Shown piece after piece: positions 10,816 to 21,997 of a stretch of 64,000 nt of DNA. A model generated the notes under the pieces. That model saw nothing but the letters and a program-made list of their open reading frames with translations, did no database searches and had not been told where the DNA came from. Position numbers and translations under genes: made by a program. This stretch comes from Cladopsammia gracilis (Eukaryota > Cnidaria > Anthozoa > Scleractinia > Dendrophylliidae): positions 761,001 through 825,000 of the forward strand of contig JAJGOT010000114.1 of NCBI GenBank assembly GCA_022457155.1, in the 5' to 3' direction. Every line of letters starts with the position of its first letter. The stretch's first letter is position 1.

Positions 10816-11339
10816 AAGTGCGTCTTCTTATCCACCTCGTCTTGACACGGTACCATAGTCGCAGCCACAGCTTCCCCGTTGTTAACACGGCCCCATCAGC
10901 TGTATAAGCTTTAATTTTCACCGTGACTTAATAAAGGATGTTGTTGTTGTTTTTTCGCCATATCCAGGTCGTTCCCCTTCCAACATTTGACTTGTTTTCT
11001 ATTTCCTTTGGCTTCCAACTATAATTAAAACTTACAATAAATGTTTGTTTGCTATCAATCAGAACTATTTTTTATAAACAAAAAAATTATTATCAATAAG
11101 GACTGCTAGTTTGATAAAGTCATGATAAAGTTAAATCGGTATATTATATAACCTCTAACTTGTTCTTAGGCCATCTTAACTTGATCGATATAAAATAAAA
11201 CACAAACAGCGGTGATCAACATGGTAAACCAACGCATTTTTATAATAAACTTGATGTTTCGTATGCTAAACGACATACTCACATTTTCAAAAGTAACCGT
11301 TACAGTGTTTGTGATCTACACAAATCTCGTTTTAATAAC
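10816..11339. other. Intergenic; (GTT)n stretch only
   Basis: A short GTT repeat near 10940 follows an AATAAAGG, as at the 3' end of an old retroposon. The rest is AT-rich, with no recognised gene or element. Confidence 0.4.
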
Positions 11340-11475
11340 CAGGGGTACTTTAGTCTGTCGAGTGTGATCTTCCGGGTTAGTGTAGTTCTGAAAAGAACTG
11401 TTGCTGTTGGCATTGACCAGGGGCCCATCAATCAATGGGCTCCTGCATTAACTGACGTTTCGACAACCTGATCAT
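11340..11475. mobile_element. Penelope-like element terminal fragment
   Basis: CTGTCGAGTGTGATCTTCCG and GGTTAGTGTAGTTCTGAAAA match the terminal segment seen at 31137-31180. The stretch TGACGTTTCGACAACCTGAT that follows is the reverse complement of the block after the GIY-YIG frame at 31613-31650. It is a small terminal remnant. Confidence 0.45.
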
Positions 11476-11495
11476 CACCGATCATCGTTAATACA

Positions 11496-11560
11496 CCATT
11501 TGCACGATGGCCTCATTTCTGACTACAATCGTGCAAATGGCCTATTGTATTAACGACGAT
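11496..11560. mobile_element. Minimal inverted-repeat element (family of 58368-58556)
   Basis: CCATTTGCACGATGGCC and TCGTGCAAATGGCC face each other around GACTACAA. The same ends and GACTACAA core occur at 58368-58556 with a larger centre. Confidence 0.5.
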
Positions 11561-12352
11561 CGGTGATTCCCAAGTGGCAAATAATCCCAGAATGCGGCAA
11601 CTTTGAATAATTTACGGAACACGAGGGGTTTTCAAAGCATTTAGAAAATGGAAGACGTGAAGTAAGCAAATTCGCCGAGTTTCGTCGAGACTATACACAT
11701 GAAACTAGGTAAGGCCGTTTGTACATATACTGAATGTTACCATACTTAAAAATACCAGAGAACAAATTGGTAGTTTTTTCACGAGTCGAACAAATTTGAA
11801 TTTCTTGAAATTCATAAATTGCGCACTGTTAACATCTTGTTCTTTCTTTGCTTATAGTTTTTGATGAGAGCTTCCGATCTTTTCCGGTTATTCAGCAAAG
11901 TTTTCGGTTGCATCAAGCTTTCAAGTAATAGGCAGAATAGGGTGCGATTGTAGCCTTATTTTAGCGTTCTTGTAACAGCTGAGGCAAATACGCAAGCATA
12001 ACATTTGGAAGCTTAAATTCAGTATTCGACTGTGCCGTAATTTCTGTCCAGCCGATTTTGTGGAAAATTGCTCACAGTAAAGCTTGAAGTCTTGGAACTT
12101 ATTGAGCTTAATTAGAAAAAAATCTGTCGTCGTGTTATGAAAATATTCGTGTTTTCTTAAAAAACGGGGGTTTCTAAAAACGCTTGTAACTTTTAATCGC
12201 TTATCTTATATGCACTAAAATTTAAAGTCCTGTATAATTTGAAGACTCCTTTATCACCCTACCAAAACTTACAAAAATCGGTTAACTCTTACATGCCGAA
12301 AATTCTATTTATAAAAGGGAGCCTCCCCGCCATTAAATAGCCACGGGCCACC
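11561..12352. other. Intergenic, no recognised feature
   Basis: No coding or repeat structure that I can name. Short open frames lack domains. Confidence 0.45.
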
Positions 12353-12356
12353 TTAA

Positions 12357-12507
12357 GGCTGGTTTTCACTGGCGACCAGGGCGCTAAAAAGAATTCTTTT
12401 CAGCGCTCTGCTGGCGACGAAGTCGGAGTCGGAATCGTAGTCGGAGTCGTAATCGTAGTCGGAGTCGTAACGCTTTCGACCTAGTGAAAATCGAAAATCG
12501 GAGTCGT
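12357..12507. mobile_element. Left part of hexamer-rich TIR element (host of the BEL insertion)
   Basis: It follows TTAA (12353-12356) and begins GGCTGGTTTTCACTGGCGAC, then GGAGTC-type hexamer repeats. The matching right end is 19652-19672 (GTCGCTAGTGAAAACCCAGC). The element was split by the BEL/Pao retrotransposon and a LINE tail. It shares its terminal sequence with the TTAA-flanked element at 33343-33590. Confidence 0.65.
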
Positions 12508-12512
12508 AAGCG

Positions 12513-12814
12513 TGTCGGAGACTTAATAGCTTCATACTTCGTGCGTGACAGTGAAAGACAAGTTTAGATATCAAGAGACAATGAACTTTTTAGTGCCAGA
12601 CAGACTATGACCTTTTTTGATTATCACCTAGCAACGACCAATCATATTATTTAATGTACCAGTGTAAAATCAAGCGTCCCGGTGTGTGTGGAGAGAGTAG
12701 CTCTACTGAAACGTGAACCAGAAGAGATTAAAAAGTATTGTACAATCGACTCTACGGATTGTCTTAGTTATAAGTTCGGGAAGAAACCCCAGAGGACGGG
12801 GCTAAGTTCTCAAT
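12513..12814 (+). repeat. 5' LTR of the BEL/Pao element
   Basis: 302 bp, starting TGTCGGAGACTTAATAGC and ending TTCTCAAT. Compared with the 3' LTR it lacks a block of about 23 bp and carries a block of about 19 bp absent there, besides a few substitutions. The internal region starts with ACGTGGCACCTCC, where the TGG-led stretch at 12818 is the likely primer-binding site. I cannot name the tRNA. Confidence 0.88.
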
Positions 12815-12912
12815 ACGTGGCACCTCCGGCAACGGAACTACTGAAGAAAGAATAAGGACCAGTTTGTGAGTATAATTAGTCCTGATTTACTGTCCGAGCG
12901 AAGAACGAAGAA

Positions 12913-14382
12913 ATGGAGGCGACTGAAGCAAGTTTGGACATCAAGTCCACCCAGCTGAAAATGACTATCGGGAAAACGAACGCTGTTCTAGAAGCAGGAA
13001 AACAAGAAGCCGTTGAGAGACATCTTTCGACTTTACGGTCCCTCACTACTGAAATAAATCGAATGCGTCTGGAAGTGGAAGTGTCAAAAATCGGAAACAA
13101 AGAAGAAATTGCCAACATCGAAGCTTGGAACACTGAGATCGACGCACAACTGGGAAAAGCGGACTGCGAAGTAGAGAAAGCGCGCACATGGATCGAAGAC
13201 CGAAAAAGAGAAGCGCAAGCGATGGCCCAAGAAGAGCAACTGAAGTTTCATAAAACGAAGCTAGAGATGCAGGCAGAGATCCAAACTGCGCCACACCCCC
13301 AACAAGCCAAGACGCCTAGCGCGGACATACAAGCGAAATTACCGAAACTGGTGATTACAAAATTTGACGGAAGCTTCATGGACTGGCCGCGATTCTGGGA
13401 ACAGTTCTCGGAAACGATTGACAAAACAAGTGTAGCAGCGATTACCAAGTTTTCGTATTTAAGAGAACTCTTGGATACTAAGGCGAAGCGAACAATCGAC
13501 GCACTGCACTTCACGTCCGAAGGGTACAATAGGGCGAAGAGTATCCTGCTGGAAAAATACGGAAAGGAGTCTAAGATAGTCAAGGCCTACACGAAAGAAA
13601 TCTTAGATCTGCCAACAGTACCGAACGCGAGCCCAAAGAAAATCTGCGAATTTGGTGAGAAGCTAACCTATTGTGTACAAGCGTTGCAGACAATGAAGAA
13701 ACTCGAACAATTAAATGGAGCGGTTTCCATGACGCTAGACAAGTTGCCGGCAATCCGGGGAGATCTAATCCGCACCGATCCAGACTGGGAGGAATGGGAC
13801 TTCGCGCAATTGTCCGAAGCCATTCGTCTGTGGATAAGAAGAAATCCAGTGGACACAAACCAACGCGAACGTGAGCAAGAACCACAACAACTGAAAAGGA
13901 ACATACGCCCCCCGATACGACCGTCAAGAATTTTTCATGCGCGACGCGACGCCGACTCGAAGCCCCGCTGTTGGCCTTGTGTTTACTGCGGTGAAGATCA
14001 CAGAGCCGCCGAATGTACTAAAATAACGAGTGTCGCTGATCGAAGACAAATTCTCCTTAACAAGCGTCTGTGTTTTAATTGTACCCTAGGAAACCATCGT
14101 GCCATCCACTGTCCCAGCAGATCCTGCTGTCAACAATGCCAAAAGCGTCACCACACGTCCATTTGTGAAACACCCACCCAGGAATCTAATCAGCCAAGGC
14201 CTGCAAGAGGAGTCGCCTTGACAACAAACCAAACCGGCGAAGGTCTGTTCCCTGTAATCGTGATTGAAGTCAACGGTATTAAGTGCCGAGGACTTATCGA
14301 TTCTGGAGCTGGAAGCTCGTACGTATCAGCGAAACTGATCGAATTACTTCGCGTGAAGCCCACTGAAGTCCAGATATGCTAA
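12913..14382 (+). pseudogene. BEL/Pao Gag and protease start
   Basis: 489 codons from MEATEASLDI. Residues about 1-110 are charged and probably coiled-coil. From about 135 the sequence LVITKFDGSFMDWPRFWEQF marks the DUF1759 Gag domain of BEL elements. A cysteine/histidine cluster follows (CVYCGEDHRAAEC, CFNCTLGNHRAIHC, CCQQCQKRHHTSIC), typical of the nucleocapsid region. Near the end, GLIDSGAGSSYVS is the aspartic protease active site (DSGA). The frame stops at 14382 and protein similarity resumes one frame away at 14376, so a frameshift separates protease from the rest of Pol. This part is otherwise intact. Confidence 0.85.
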
Positions 14383-15347
14383 TGACCTCAAAAGTAACCA
14401 GACTCGAGGTCTACGATCTCCAGTTACGAGCTGTCAACTATCAGTTTTCACTGCCAGTCAAAGCGATAAAAGTAGACAAGACGGAATTGTTGTCCATTGA
14501 CAATCCCAATTATCGCGCGCTAATTGACAAGTACTCGCATTTGAAGGGTGTTAATGTACATGATGATGACACGAAAGAGTCTCTACCAGTTCACGTGGTG
14601 CTCGGCAGCGGGGAGTACGCTAGAATCAAAACTGAAACAAAGCCGAGAATCGGGAAAGGAAATGACCCAATCGCATAACTCACTACGTTCGGATGGTTCC
14701 TAATGTCCCCGGGAAAGGAGTTTGACAAGAACATCATGCTGCTCACTCAAACAAGTCAAAGCAACTACGAAGAACTGTGCAAGCTGGACGTTTTGGGATT
14801 GCGTGACATGCCAGATCATGATCAGTCAATAGTGTTTGACGAGTTTAAAGAACGTCTGACTCGCTCGCCAGAGGGCTGGTACGAGACCACCCTCCCGTGG
14901 AAAGCTAACCACGCAGAACTGCCCTCGAACAAGGAAGGTAGCTTAAAACGACTCAAGAATCTCAACAGAAAACTTCAGCGCGATGGATTAACGGAACAAT
15001 ACGACGCGATAATTCAAGAGCAGCTGACAGAAGGTGTCATCGAAAAGGCACCCGCTATCTCACCTACACAAGCACTGAAAGAATTTTACATCCCTCACAA
15101 GAGCGTGATACGCAAGTCCGCCGAAACTACAAAGATGCGAATCGTCTATGACGCCTCAGCTCGAGCGACACCCGATGCACCATCATTAAACGATTGCCTG
15201 TACCCAGGACCTGCACTACAAAACAAACTATGGGACGAACTCATCCAGCAGAGAGCCTACCCAGTAGTCTTAGCGGGGGACATTAAGAAAGCTTTCTTAC
15301 AAATCCGGAATCACGAGAGTGAACGAGATGCCCTCCGTTTCCATTGA
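14376..15347 (+). pseudogene. BEL/Pao Pol: protease end and reverse transcriptase N-terminal part
   Basis: One frame interrupted by TAA at 14676-14678. It resumes as TTFGWFLMSPGKEF, then the BEL RT start with MRIVYDASARAT, LNDCLYPGPALQNKL and VLAGDIKKAFLQI (first catalytic aspartate). It ends at TGA 15345-15347 directly after DALRFH, where related elements have tryptophan, so TGG to TGA is the likely change. Two stops within conserved Pol show decay. Confidence 0.85.
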
Positions 15348-15938
15348 CAAGCTGATCCCAACTCAGACGTGCAGACATACCGATTCACGAGAGTACTCTT
15401 TGGGCTCGCCCCCTCACCCTTTCTACTAGGCGGGGTTCTTGAATGTCATCTCGATACCTGGGCTAAGAAATACCCGGAGGAGGCAGAGCCACTACGCCGA
15501 AGTTTCTATGTCGATGACCTGTTGACAGGCGGTCAAGTTGTAAAGCAGGCGCAAACACGCAAGAAGCTAGCGCAAGAGGTCATGAGCGACGTTAAATTTG
15601 AGCTTCACAAGTGGAACTCAAACTATCCTCAGCTAGAAGACAATCCTCAACCTACACAAGGAGAAGACAGCTCCCAACCAGAAACAAGTGAAGATCAGTC
15701 CTATGCCAAACAGCAATTACTAAACAAGCCAAGTGAAACTAAACTATTGGGCGTGAAGTGGAACAAATCTGACGACACCTGGGCTGAGAAATACCCGGAG
15801 GAGGCAGAGCGACTACGCCGAAGTTTCTATGTCGATGACCTGTTGACAGGCGGTCAAGATGTAAAGCAGGCGCAAACACGCAAGAAGCTAGCGCAAGAGA
15901 TCATGAGCGACGCTAAGTGGCGCACCGACAAAACGTGA
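15348..15938 (+). pseudogene. BEL/Pao Pol: RT palm with an internal duplication
   Basis: In the same frame as the preceding part. TYRFTRVLFGLAPSPFLLGG leads to SFYVDDLLTGGQ, the YVDD catalytic box. About 140 bp around that box (15459-15600) recur at 15775-15918, so YVDDLLTGGQ occurs twice in one frame. The second copy lies immediately after LLGVKWNKSDDTWA, where such a box is not expected. Both copies start at a CACCTGGGCTGA-like sequence, so template switching or unequal exchange at that short match is likely. The frame is lost at about 15930. Confidence 0.85.
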
Positions 15939-15939
15939 A

Positions 15940-16836
15940 GTCCTATCCAAACTAGCGAAAGTCTACGACCCCCTCGGTCTAGCGTCCCCTACTACACTGC
16001 AAGGGAAACAAATATATCGTGAAGCGTGCGACTACAAAGCATCATGGGACGCAGCTATTCCAGAGAATCTCCGCACACGCTGGCAGAAGTGGGAGCAGTC
16101 ACTTCCGGCGGAAGTAACCACGCGAAGAGCAACCGGTTAATTCAGTTGAGCTGCATGTCTTTGGAGATGCGTCAACCTATGGGGTCGGAAGAAATCAAGA
16201 TTAGCCAAGAGGGAACTAACCGTCTCAAGGTTGGAGTTGGTCAGCGCCCACATGGCTACCAATTTAGTTGTCAACGTGAGCAACGCACTGAGAGACCTAC
16301 CTGAGCCCACGGTATACGGTTGGTTGGACAGCACCTTCGCCCTCCACTGGATTTTAGGAAATGGCCAGTACCGGCAGTTCGTCGCCAACCGCGTGCAGAA
16401 GATAAGACAACACCCACAGATCCGGTGGAGGCATGTGCCCACTACTGACAACCCAGCAGACCTGGCGAGCCGAGGAGGCCAGGTTACTAATGCAGAGCTC
16501 TGGTGGAATGAACCAACGTGGCTACGTGATCCTGAAATGTGGCCAAAGAATCCACTTACAATGAAAATTCAAGCGTCAGAAGAAGAGGCGAAAGTAATCA
16601 GAGAAGTGCTTAGCCTAGCACATGAACAGCCTAAAGAACAAGAACGAAACGTGTTCGACGAACTACTCGAGCGCCATGACCTCCGTCGAACTCTGCGCAT
16701 CCAAGCTTGGTTGCGACGTTTCACAACTCACAGAGCGCGCAAAGGACCTCTAACTAATGAAGACTTACAAGAGACGAAGAATTGGTGGATCAGAAGAGTC
16801 CAGTCCCAAGACGCACAGAGGCCTCACTTTCAATAG
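15940..16836 (+). pseudogene. BEL/Pao Pol: connection and RNase H-like region
   Basis: KVYDPLGLASPTTLQGKQIY is readable in another frame from about 15958, followed by VELHVFGDAST near 16145 in a third frame. From about 16200 the line RLELVSAHMATNL continues openly through TVYGWLDSTFALHWI and PTTDNPADLASRGG, the RNase H end of BEL Pol. Some residues between GDAST and the RLEL motif appear deleted. At least two frameshifts lie in this part. Confidence 0.8.
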
Positions 16837-17984
16837 ACCAGGCGTGAACTCAACCTCGTTTCAAATGCCGACAGAGTGCTAGAATGTCATGGCAGAATCC
16901 AAGGCCAGTACCCAGTCTATTTGCCAGCTGACAGCCTATTCACCAGGAAACTTGTTCAGCAGATTCACGCCGAGACCTTACATGGGGGCGTGTCCCTCAC
17001 CATGGCAGCGATTCACGACGAATACTGGGTTCCAACCCTGAGACAGCTAGTGAAGTCTGTACGATCTGCGTGTTGGGGCTGTAAACGCTTTAGAGTGTTA
17101 CTTTTAACAATACCACCCCCTGGACCACTACCGACAGACCGTACCCATGGTGGAGCAGCATTTGAGGTCATCGGAACCGACTTCGCGGGACCACTCTACT
17201 ACAAGCTGAGCCAGAAACGAGAAGGGAAAGCATACTTGGTGATATTCTCGTGCAGTCTATCGAGAGCGGTACACTTAGAACTGGTTCCCAACCTGGAAAC
17301 CAGTACGTTCCTGCCGTGCCTCAAATGCCTCATAGCCAGACGAGGACGCCCGACTGTTATTTACTCTGATAATGGCAGCACGTTTGTCAAAGCAGCCAAG
17401 TGGTTGAAGCAAGTACGGAGCGACAAACAGTTACAAGGCTTCCTTGAGTCCCATGACATACAGTGGAAATTCAACCTCAGCCGCGCCCCTTGGTGGGCGG
17501 CCAGTTTGAGCGCTTGATCGGTATCGTCAAGACAGCGATGTACAAGGTGATAGGGGGAGCTACACTGTCCTGGAATGAACTAACTGAAGTGCTCCTTGAT
17601 GTAGAGACTCAAGTCAATCGTCGCCCACTCGGTTACGTTGAAGACGACGTAGAGTTACCGATTCTGACACCAGCCAGCTTTATGTTCCAGCGAACCAACC
17701 AGCTTCCTGAGGAGCAGACCTGGAGAATTGAAGACACGAATTTGCGGAAACGAGCTAAATTCTTGCAGACTTGCAAAAATCACATGTGGAACCGATGGCA
17801 ACGTGAATACCTGAGAGCCTTGAGAGAGCGCCATAACCTTGTCCACAAGACAGCTAACTACCAAGTCAAAGTTGGTGACACAGTGTTAGTGCGATCTGAC
17901 AACAAGAATAGAGGAAAGTGGCCACTAGCTATTGTCCGCAGACCTATCCAGGACGTGACGGCCATATCCGTGCAGTGCAGCTGA
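16837..17984 (+). pseudogene. BEL/Pao integrase and DUF5641-like end
   Basis: Integrase zinc-binding part: HAETLHGGVSLTMAAI and SACWGCKRF. The catalytic core follows with GTDFAGPL, VIYSDNGSTF and WKFNLSRAPWWA. A frameshift at about 17500 moves the reading to the frame of 17463-17984, which carries the DUF5641-type sequence VNRRPLGYV, HMWNRWQREYL and VLVRSDNKNRGKWPL. Integrase inserts the DNA copy and leaves the 5-bp duplication seen here. Confidence 0.85.
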
Positions 17985-18307
17985 GAACGAGTAAAGGAGT
18001 TATAGAGCGTCCTGTTCAGCACCTCTACCCCCTAGAGTTGCAGTGTGAGCCCATAGGGCCAACAGGAGCAGAACAGCAGTTGAACCCTGACGCGCCAACT
18101 TTCAGACCGAGAAGAGCCGCTGCGGCTGCGGCAGCTGTGAGAATCAAGGAGATTGCGGATGATGAAGAAATTGAACAAATTATGAACTTGAAACGAGTGA
18201 TTGCTAGCGAAATTTTCAACTTAGCTTTTTATTAGTTTTGGGATCGTCTAACAGTTTTGAGTCTCCTAAGTAATGCACCTTTGCATACAATGCTGCATGG
18301 GGGAGTG
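17985..18307 (+). pseudogene. BEL/Pao Pol C-terminal tail and polypurine tract
   Basis: After another frameshift the C-terminus continues in the frame of 17918-18235: AVQLRTSKGVIERPVQHLYP, the standard ending of BEL Pol, then an alanine-rich run and a stop at 18235. The purine run GGGGGAG at about 18299-18305, just before the 3' LTR, is the likely plus-strand primer site. Confidence 0.75.
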
Positions 18308-18616
18308 TGTCGGAGACTTAATAGCTTCATGTTTCGTGCGTGACAGTGAAAGATAGGTTTAGATATCAAGAGACAATGAACTTTTTAGTGCCAGACAGAC
18401 TTTGACCTTTTTTGATTATCACCTAGCAACGACCAATCATATTATTTAATGTACCAATACAAAATCAAGCGTCCCGGTGTGTGTGGAGAGAGTAGCTCTT
18501 GCACGCCTGTTGTAAAAGTGAATACTGAAACGTAAACCAGAAGAGATTAAAAAGTATTGTACAATCGACTCTACGGATTGTCTTAGAACCCTAGAGGACG
18601 GGGCTAAGTTCTCAAT
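18308..18616 (+). repeat. 3' LTR of the BEL/Pao element
   Basis: 309 bp starting TGTCGGAGACTTAATAGC and ending TTCTCAAT, aligned along its length with the 5' LTR apart from two indels. The target copy AAGCG follows at 18617-18621, then the hexamer element resumes with GAGTCGTAAG. Confidence 0.88.
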
Positions 18617-18639
18617 AAGCGGAGTCGTAAGCTCGAATA

Positions 18640-19260
18640 TACAATACAATATATACAATATACAATATTTTTTTATTTAACTCACACAGGATCTTTACAG
18701 AAAAAGAAAAGAAAATAATTTAAAAATAAAACTGGATTATAGATATAGAAAAGAAAAACCAAAGAAAAAATTAACAGATAGAATTCGTGAGTTTGGAGCA
18801 TCCAAATAGCTAGAGCTAATCAAGTGGATGATCCAAAAGGAAAACTGAGTACATAGAAAAATAAGATTTAAATTACATAAGTTAACATAAAAAGTGTTTC
18901 TTCATGAGCTAATAATATTAATTTAAGTATTTAATGTATCAAAAAGGTCATCGTAATTATTGATCATAGAGTTCTTAATAGTTCTACGAAATGAGGAGAG
19001 AAAAGGAATTTGTTTAGTATTAATTGATAGAGAATTCCAAAGGCGTGAACCAGTACAGCGAAGGGTACGAATGCCATATTGAGTGGTGTTAACAGATTTT
19101 AAGAATATATTTTCATTGAGCAATTGTCGGGTTAAGTAACAATGTATAGAGGAAATGCTTTTAAAGTAATCATCAAAGCAGGAAGGGGTCATATTGTGAA
19201 ACCACTGATAAACGAAAGCTATAATTTCATGATTAATTATATCATTGAATTTCAATAAAT
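18640..19260 (-). pseudogene. LINE C-terminal fragment inserted in the hexamer element
   Basis: The minus strand 19255-18923 gives FDDYFKSISSIHCYLTRQLL, YGIRTLRCTGSRLWNSL and SFRRTIKNSMI, the usual last residues of CR1/L2/Rex-like LINE proteins. An AT-rich 3' region with ATACAATAT repeats follows (to about 18640). It is severely 5'-truncated and lies between BEL and the right part of the hexamer element. Confidence 0.65.
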
Positions 19261-19269
19261 TAAGGGATT

Positions 19270-19672
19270 TAAAAATTGGTTCCGAGTCCGACAGAATCGG
19301 GGTCGGAAGAATCAGAACGGTTCCATTTTCTTCTGATTCCGCTTATGACTCCGACGCTTATGATCCAGTGAAAACTAGATTATCGGAGTCACAAGCAGAA
19401 GTGAATAAACCAATCACAATCCCCATTCCTTGCTTACGACTCCGACAATCTAGTTTTCACTAGATCATAAGCGACAGAATCATAAGCGCAATCGGAAGCT
19501 CTGCTTACGACTCTGTTGTTTGATTTTCACTAGATACGCTTCCGATTACGACTCCGACTCCGACTCCGACTCCGACTCCGACACCGACTTCGACTCCGAC
19601 TCCGACTCCGACTCCGACTCCGACTCCGACTCCGACTCCGACTCCGACTCCGTCGCTAGTGAAAACCCAGCC
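19270..19672. mobile_element. Right part of hexamer-rich TIR element with (CCGACT)n
   Basis: CGGAGTC/GACTCCG motifs throughout and a nearly pure CCGACT hexamer run at about 19545-19650. It ends in GTCGCTAGTGAAAACCCAGC, the inverted match of the left end at 12357. TTAA occurs at 19675-19678, close to the end. Several internal copies of GTTTTCACTAGAT suggest nested duplication. Confidence 0.65.
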
Positions 19673-19678
19673 CTTTAA

Positions 19679-20117
19679 AGGGTTAAAAACAGCGGGAAAA
19701 CTGCATTCAGGCTGATTATTCTACTACCATTTACTACGCAATGCTGCGGCGAGTACATCAAGATGCATGACAGGCCATCGTTCGGCCGTTAGTATATACG
19801 ATGAACGGTACTTACGTTGGCGCATTGTTCCACGGCCAGTGGAACAATGGCCAGTGTGAAAAATGCAAGGTGAAATATTTTCCAAATTACAAGATCGCAA
19901 GCGAAGGTCGTAGAATTGTTATCGATGTACAACCGCAAGGGATACTTCCAGGTGTCATCAAAGACTGTTTTTAAAATACAACTTTTGAACTCTATTAACT
20001 TCATGGTCATCTCGACTTTTTATATAGCTAACTATTCACTTTTCATATGGTTACTCGACGTTTTATATCCTTAACTATCTACTCATTCATATGCTGCATA
20101 TGGTTAACTGTTTGTTA
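19679..20117. other. Intergenic, no recognised feature
   Basis: No element or gene recognised. A 73-codon minus-strand frame at 19789-20010 has no domain I can name. Confidence 0.4.
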
Positions 20118-20118
20118 T

Positions 20119-20523
20119 TAGGGGACTTTAGATAGGACGACGAGTACGAGATTGAGTACGAGTACGACTTTTAAAACTTAGTTCGCGTGCTCTAAATAAC
20201 CTTTTACCACACACATTTTATACCAAGGGTCTTCCTATCTTCTGGTTTGTAACAGGAAGGACCGACAGCTCTGGGGACGTGACTGGCTTTAAATTCAAAA
20301 GTCGTACTCGTACTCAATCTCGTACTCGTACTCAAATCTAACAGATACCACGCAGCTCTTTACAACCTCTAATTTCATTGGACCTGTATATCATGTAGCT
20401 CTATTGTTTTTAGGTCTAAGGTCTATTGTTAGCCATTGTTGTGTTGTTTGTTCTATTGTTTTCTCAGCAAATCAGAGAAAACCTTGTAAGAGCTGCGTAC
20501 TGCCCCAAATCTAAAGCTCCCTA
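20119..20523. mobile_element. TIR element with GAGTAC hexamer arms
   Basis: The ends TAGGGGACTTTAGAT and ATCTAAAGCTCCCTAT are inverted repeats. Inside, GAGTACGAG-type hexamers (about 20137-20175) pair with CTCGTACTC-type hexamers (about 20296-20333). The right half (20346-20482) recurs inverted at 21998-22123. Confidence 0.6.
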
Positions 20524-20729
20524 TTTATAGGGGGATACACAATGGCTACGTAAAACGAGGAACGGGGAAACAGGGAACTGGGGATCTTTAAGGTGACTCC
20601 TAATAGTTTAAACATTCCCTGGCCATCATGAATACATCCATGATATTCAATCACAGCTACACCAGTAAAGTTAAGAGAAAACGTTTAGTACAGGTTTGTA
20701 AACACTTAACCAATAAACAAATTTAGGTG

Positions 20730-21115
20730 GCTACGGCATCAAAAATTGTTACCATGGCAACGTCAAAAGAGGTAAAAAAAGACCCCATTTTCAGCCTTTT
20801 AAGGCTAATAACTTCAAAACTGCTCGTCTTATAAACATAACAAACTTTTGTGCAATTTTGAAAAAGATCTGTACATAGGAATCAGAGATACGTCATTTTT
20901 ACATAAATTTAAGGTAGCTCTGAACTCTATGTATAGAATTTTAAAAAAAAATTGTTAAAATGTTTCTCTTGCCGATTAAACAAAAATATATCGAAAACAA
21001 AAACTTTCACTGTGTAGTTTGTGTTATTAGCCTCAAATAGTCCAAAATAGCGTATTTTGACCTCTTTTCGCGTTGCCATGGAAAGGAATGATAACGTCAT
21101 TTGGATACCACTTTG
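20730..21115. mobile_element. Inverted-repeat remnant of the GGTGGCTC/GGTAGCTC type
   Basis: CCATGGCAACGTCAAAAGAGG (20752 onward) faces GACCTCTTTTCGCGTTGCCA (about 21059-21078). Between them is TTTAAGGTAGCTCTGAACTC near 20920, close to the termini of the elements at 35278 and 49873. It is degraded and its exact boundaries are unclear. Confidence 0.4.
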
Positions 21116-21997
21116 TTGACTGATAAAAGATTTACTGGTTCCATATTTGATTTTGGTTTTTGTGGCCGTATCAAGTCACGTGACATAATTTGCATATCTT
21201 CTATATGCTAAAATTACTGCATTTGCAAACTCTTCAGTATTCCGAAGTATTATGTTTTTATGGCTAAAGCCTCCGAAGATAGACCACCCCCTACCTTTTT
21301 ATGAAAATAGCTGTTGACCCATGCCTTAATGGATGCAAAAGACGAGAGGGCTGAACAATATGGAGCCACCTAAAATGAGGAATCTCTAAAGTAGCTTTTA
21401 CGAGAAATGAGATTACGAGAGTTTGTCAAGGCGACCGTAAGTAAAGCTGTCCGCTTGCGATAAAAATTCCGCTCAGAAAACTATGACTGAAATTCAAGAT
21501 GGCTACAAACTAGAAGTCAGATGATGCGTTAAGAAGTTCATTTACCGTGTTTTGTTTCTTATTGTGTGACAAATTATGCTGTGACACTAAGTGTCTGGTT
21601 CATAAGTTTGACAACATATAAATATCCGACTTCGATTGCGAAATCGTCACACAGGTAAAAAATATCCATGTTAATTTAAAAATGTTCAAATCACTCTGCT
21701 TTCTGTTCTCTTTTGGTAAGATTTACATGTCCAAACAATGAATATCGATCATTTGAAAAGCAACTGATATAATCAATATACTGTATACTAATGAATCGAT
21801 TATCATCGACGTTTGTTCACATGAAGATGTAACGGAGACTAATTAGCGATAAAAAGGAAACTAGAACTTCATATCTCCACAATACTTTTTACTTTAGTTA
21901 GATTTCTTAGACTCATCTTAGAGATTCTCCTTCTTAGAGATTCCCCATTTTAGAAATTCCCCTAAACGGTCATCACGAAGCTCTCGCCGAACGCCTC

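Larger units (their letters stand above)
12508..18621 (+). mobile_element. BEL/Pao LTR retrotransposon, decayed but structurally complete
   Basis: Two LTRs (12513-12814 and 18308-18616) flank a gag-pol region in the order Gag (DUF1759), zinc knuckles, protease, RT, RNase H, integrase and DUF5641-like C-terminus, the BEL/Pao order. A 5-bp target duplication AAGCG lies at 12508-12512 and 18617-18621, the length usual for this superfamily. Pol is broken by frameshifts and in-frame stops, so the copy cannot transpose on its own. It sits inside the hexamer-rich TIR element: GAGTCGTAAG flanks both sides. Confidence 0.9.

Noticed and set aside
12913..18235. A working BEL/Pao retrotransposon or endogenous virus
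   Set aside because: Pol has at least two in-frame stops, several frameshifts, a duplication and a probable deletion; no envelope-like frame is present.
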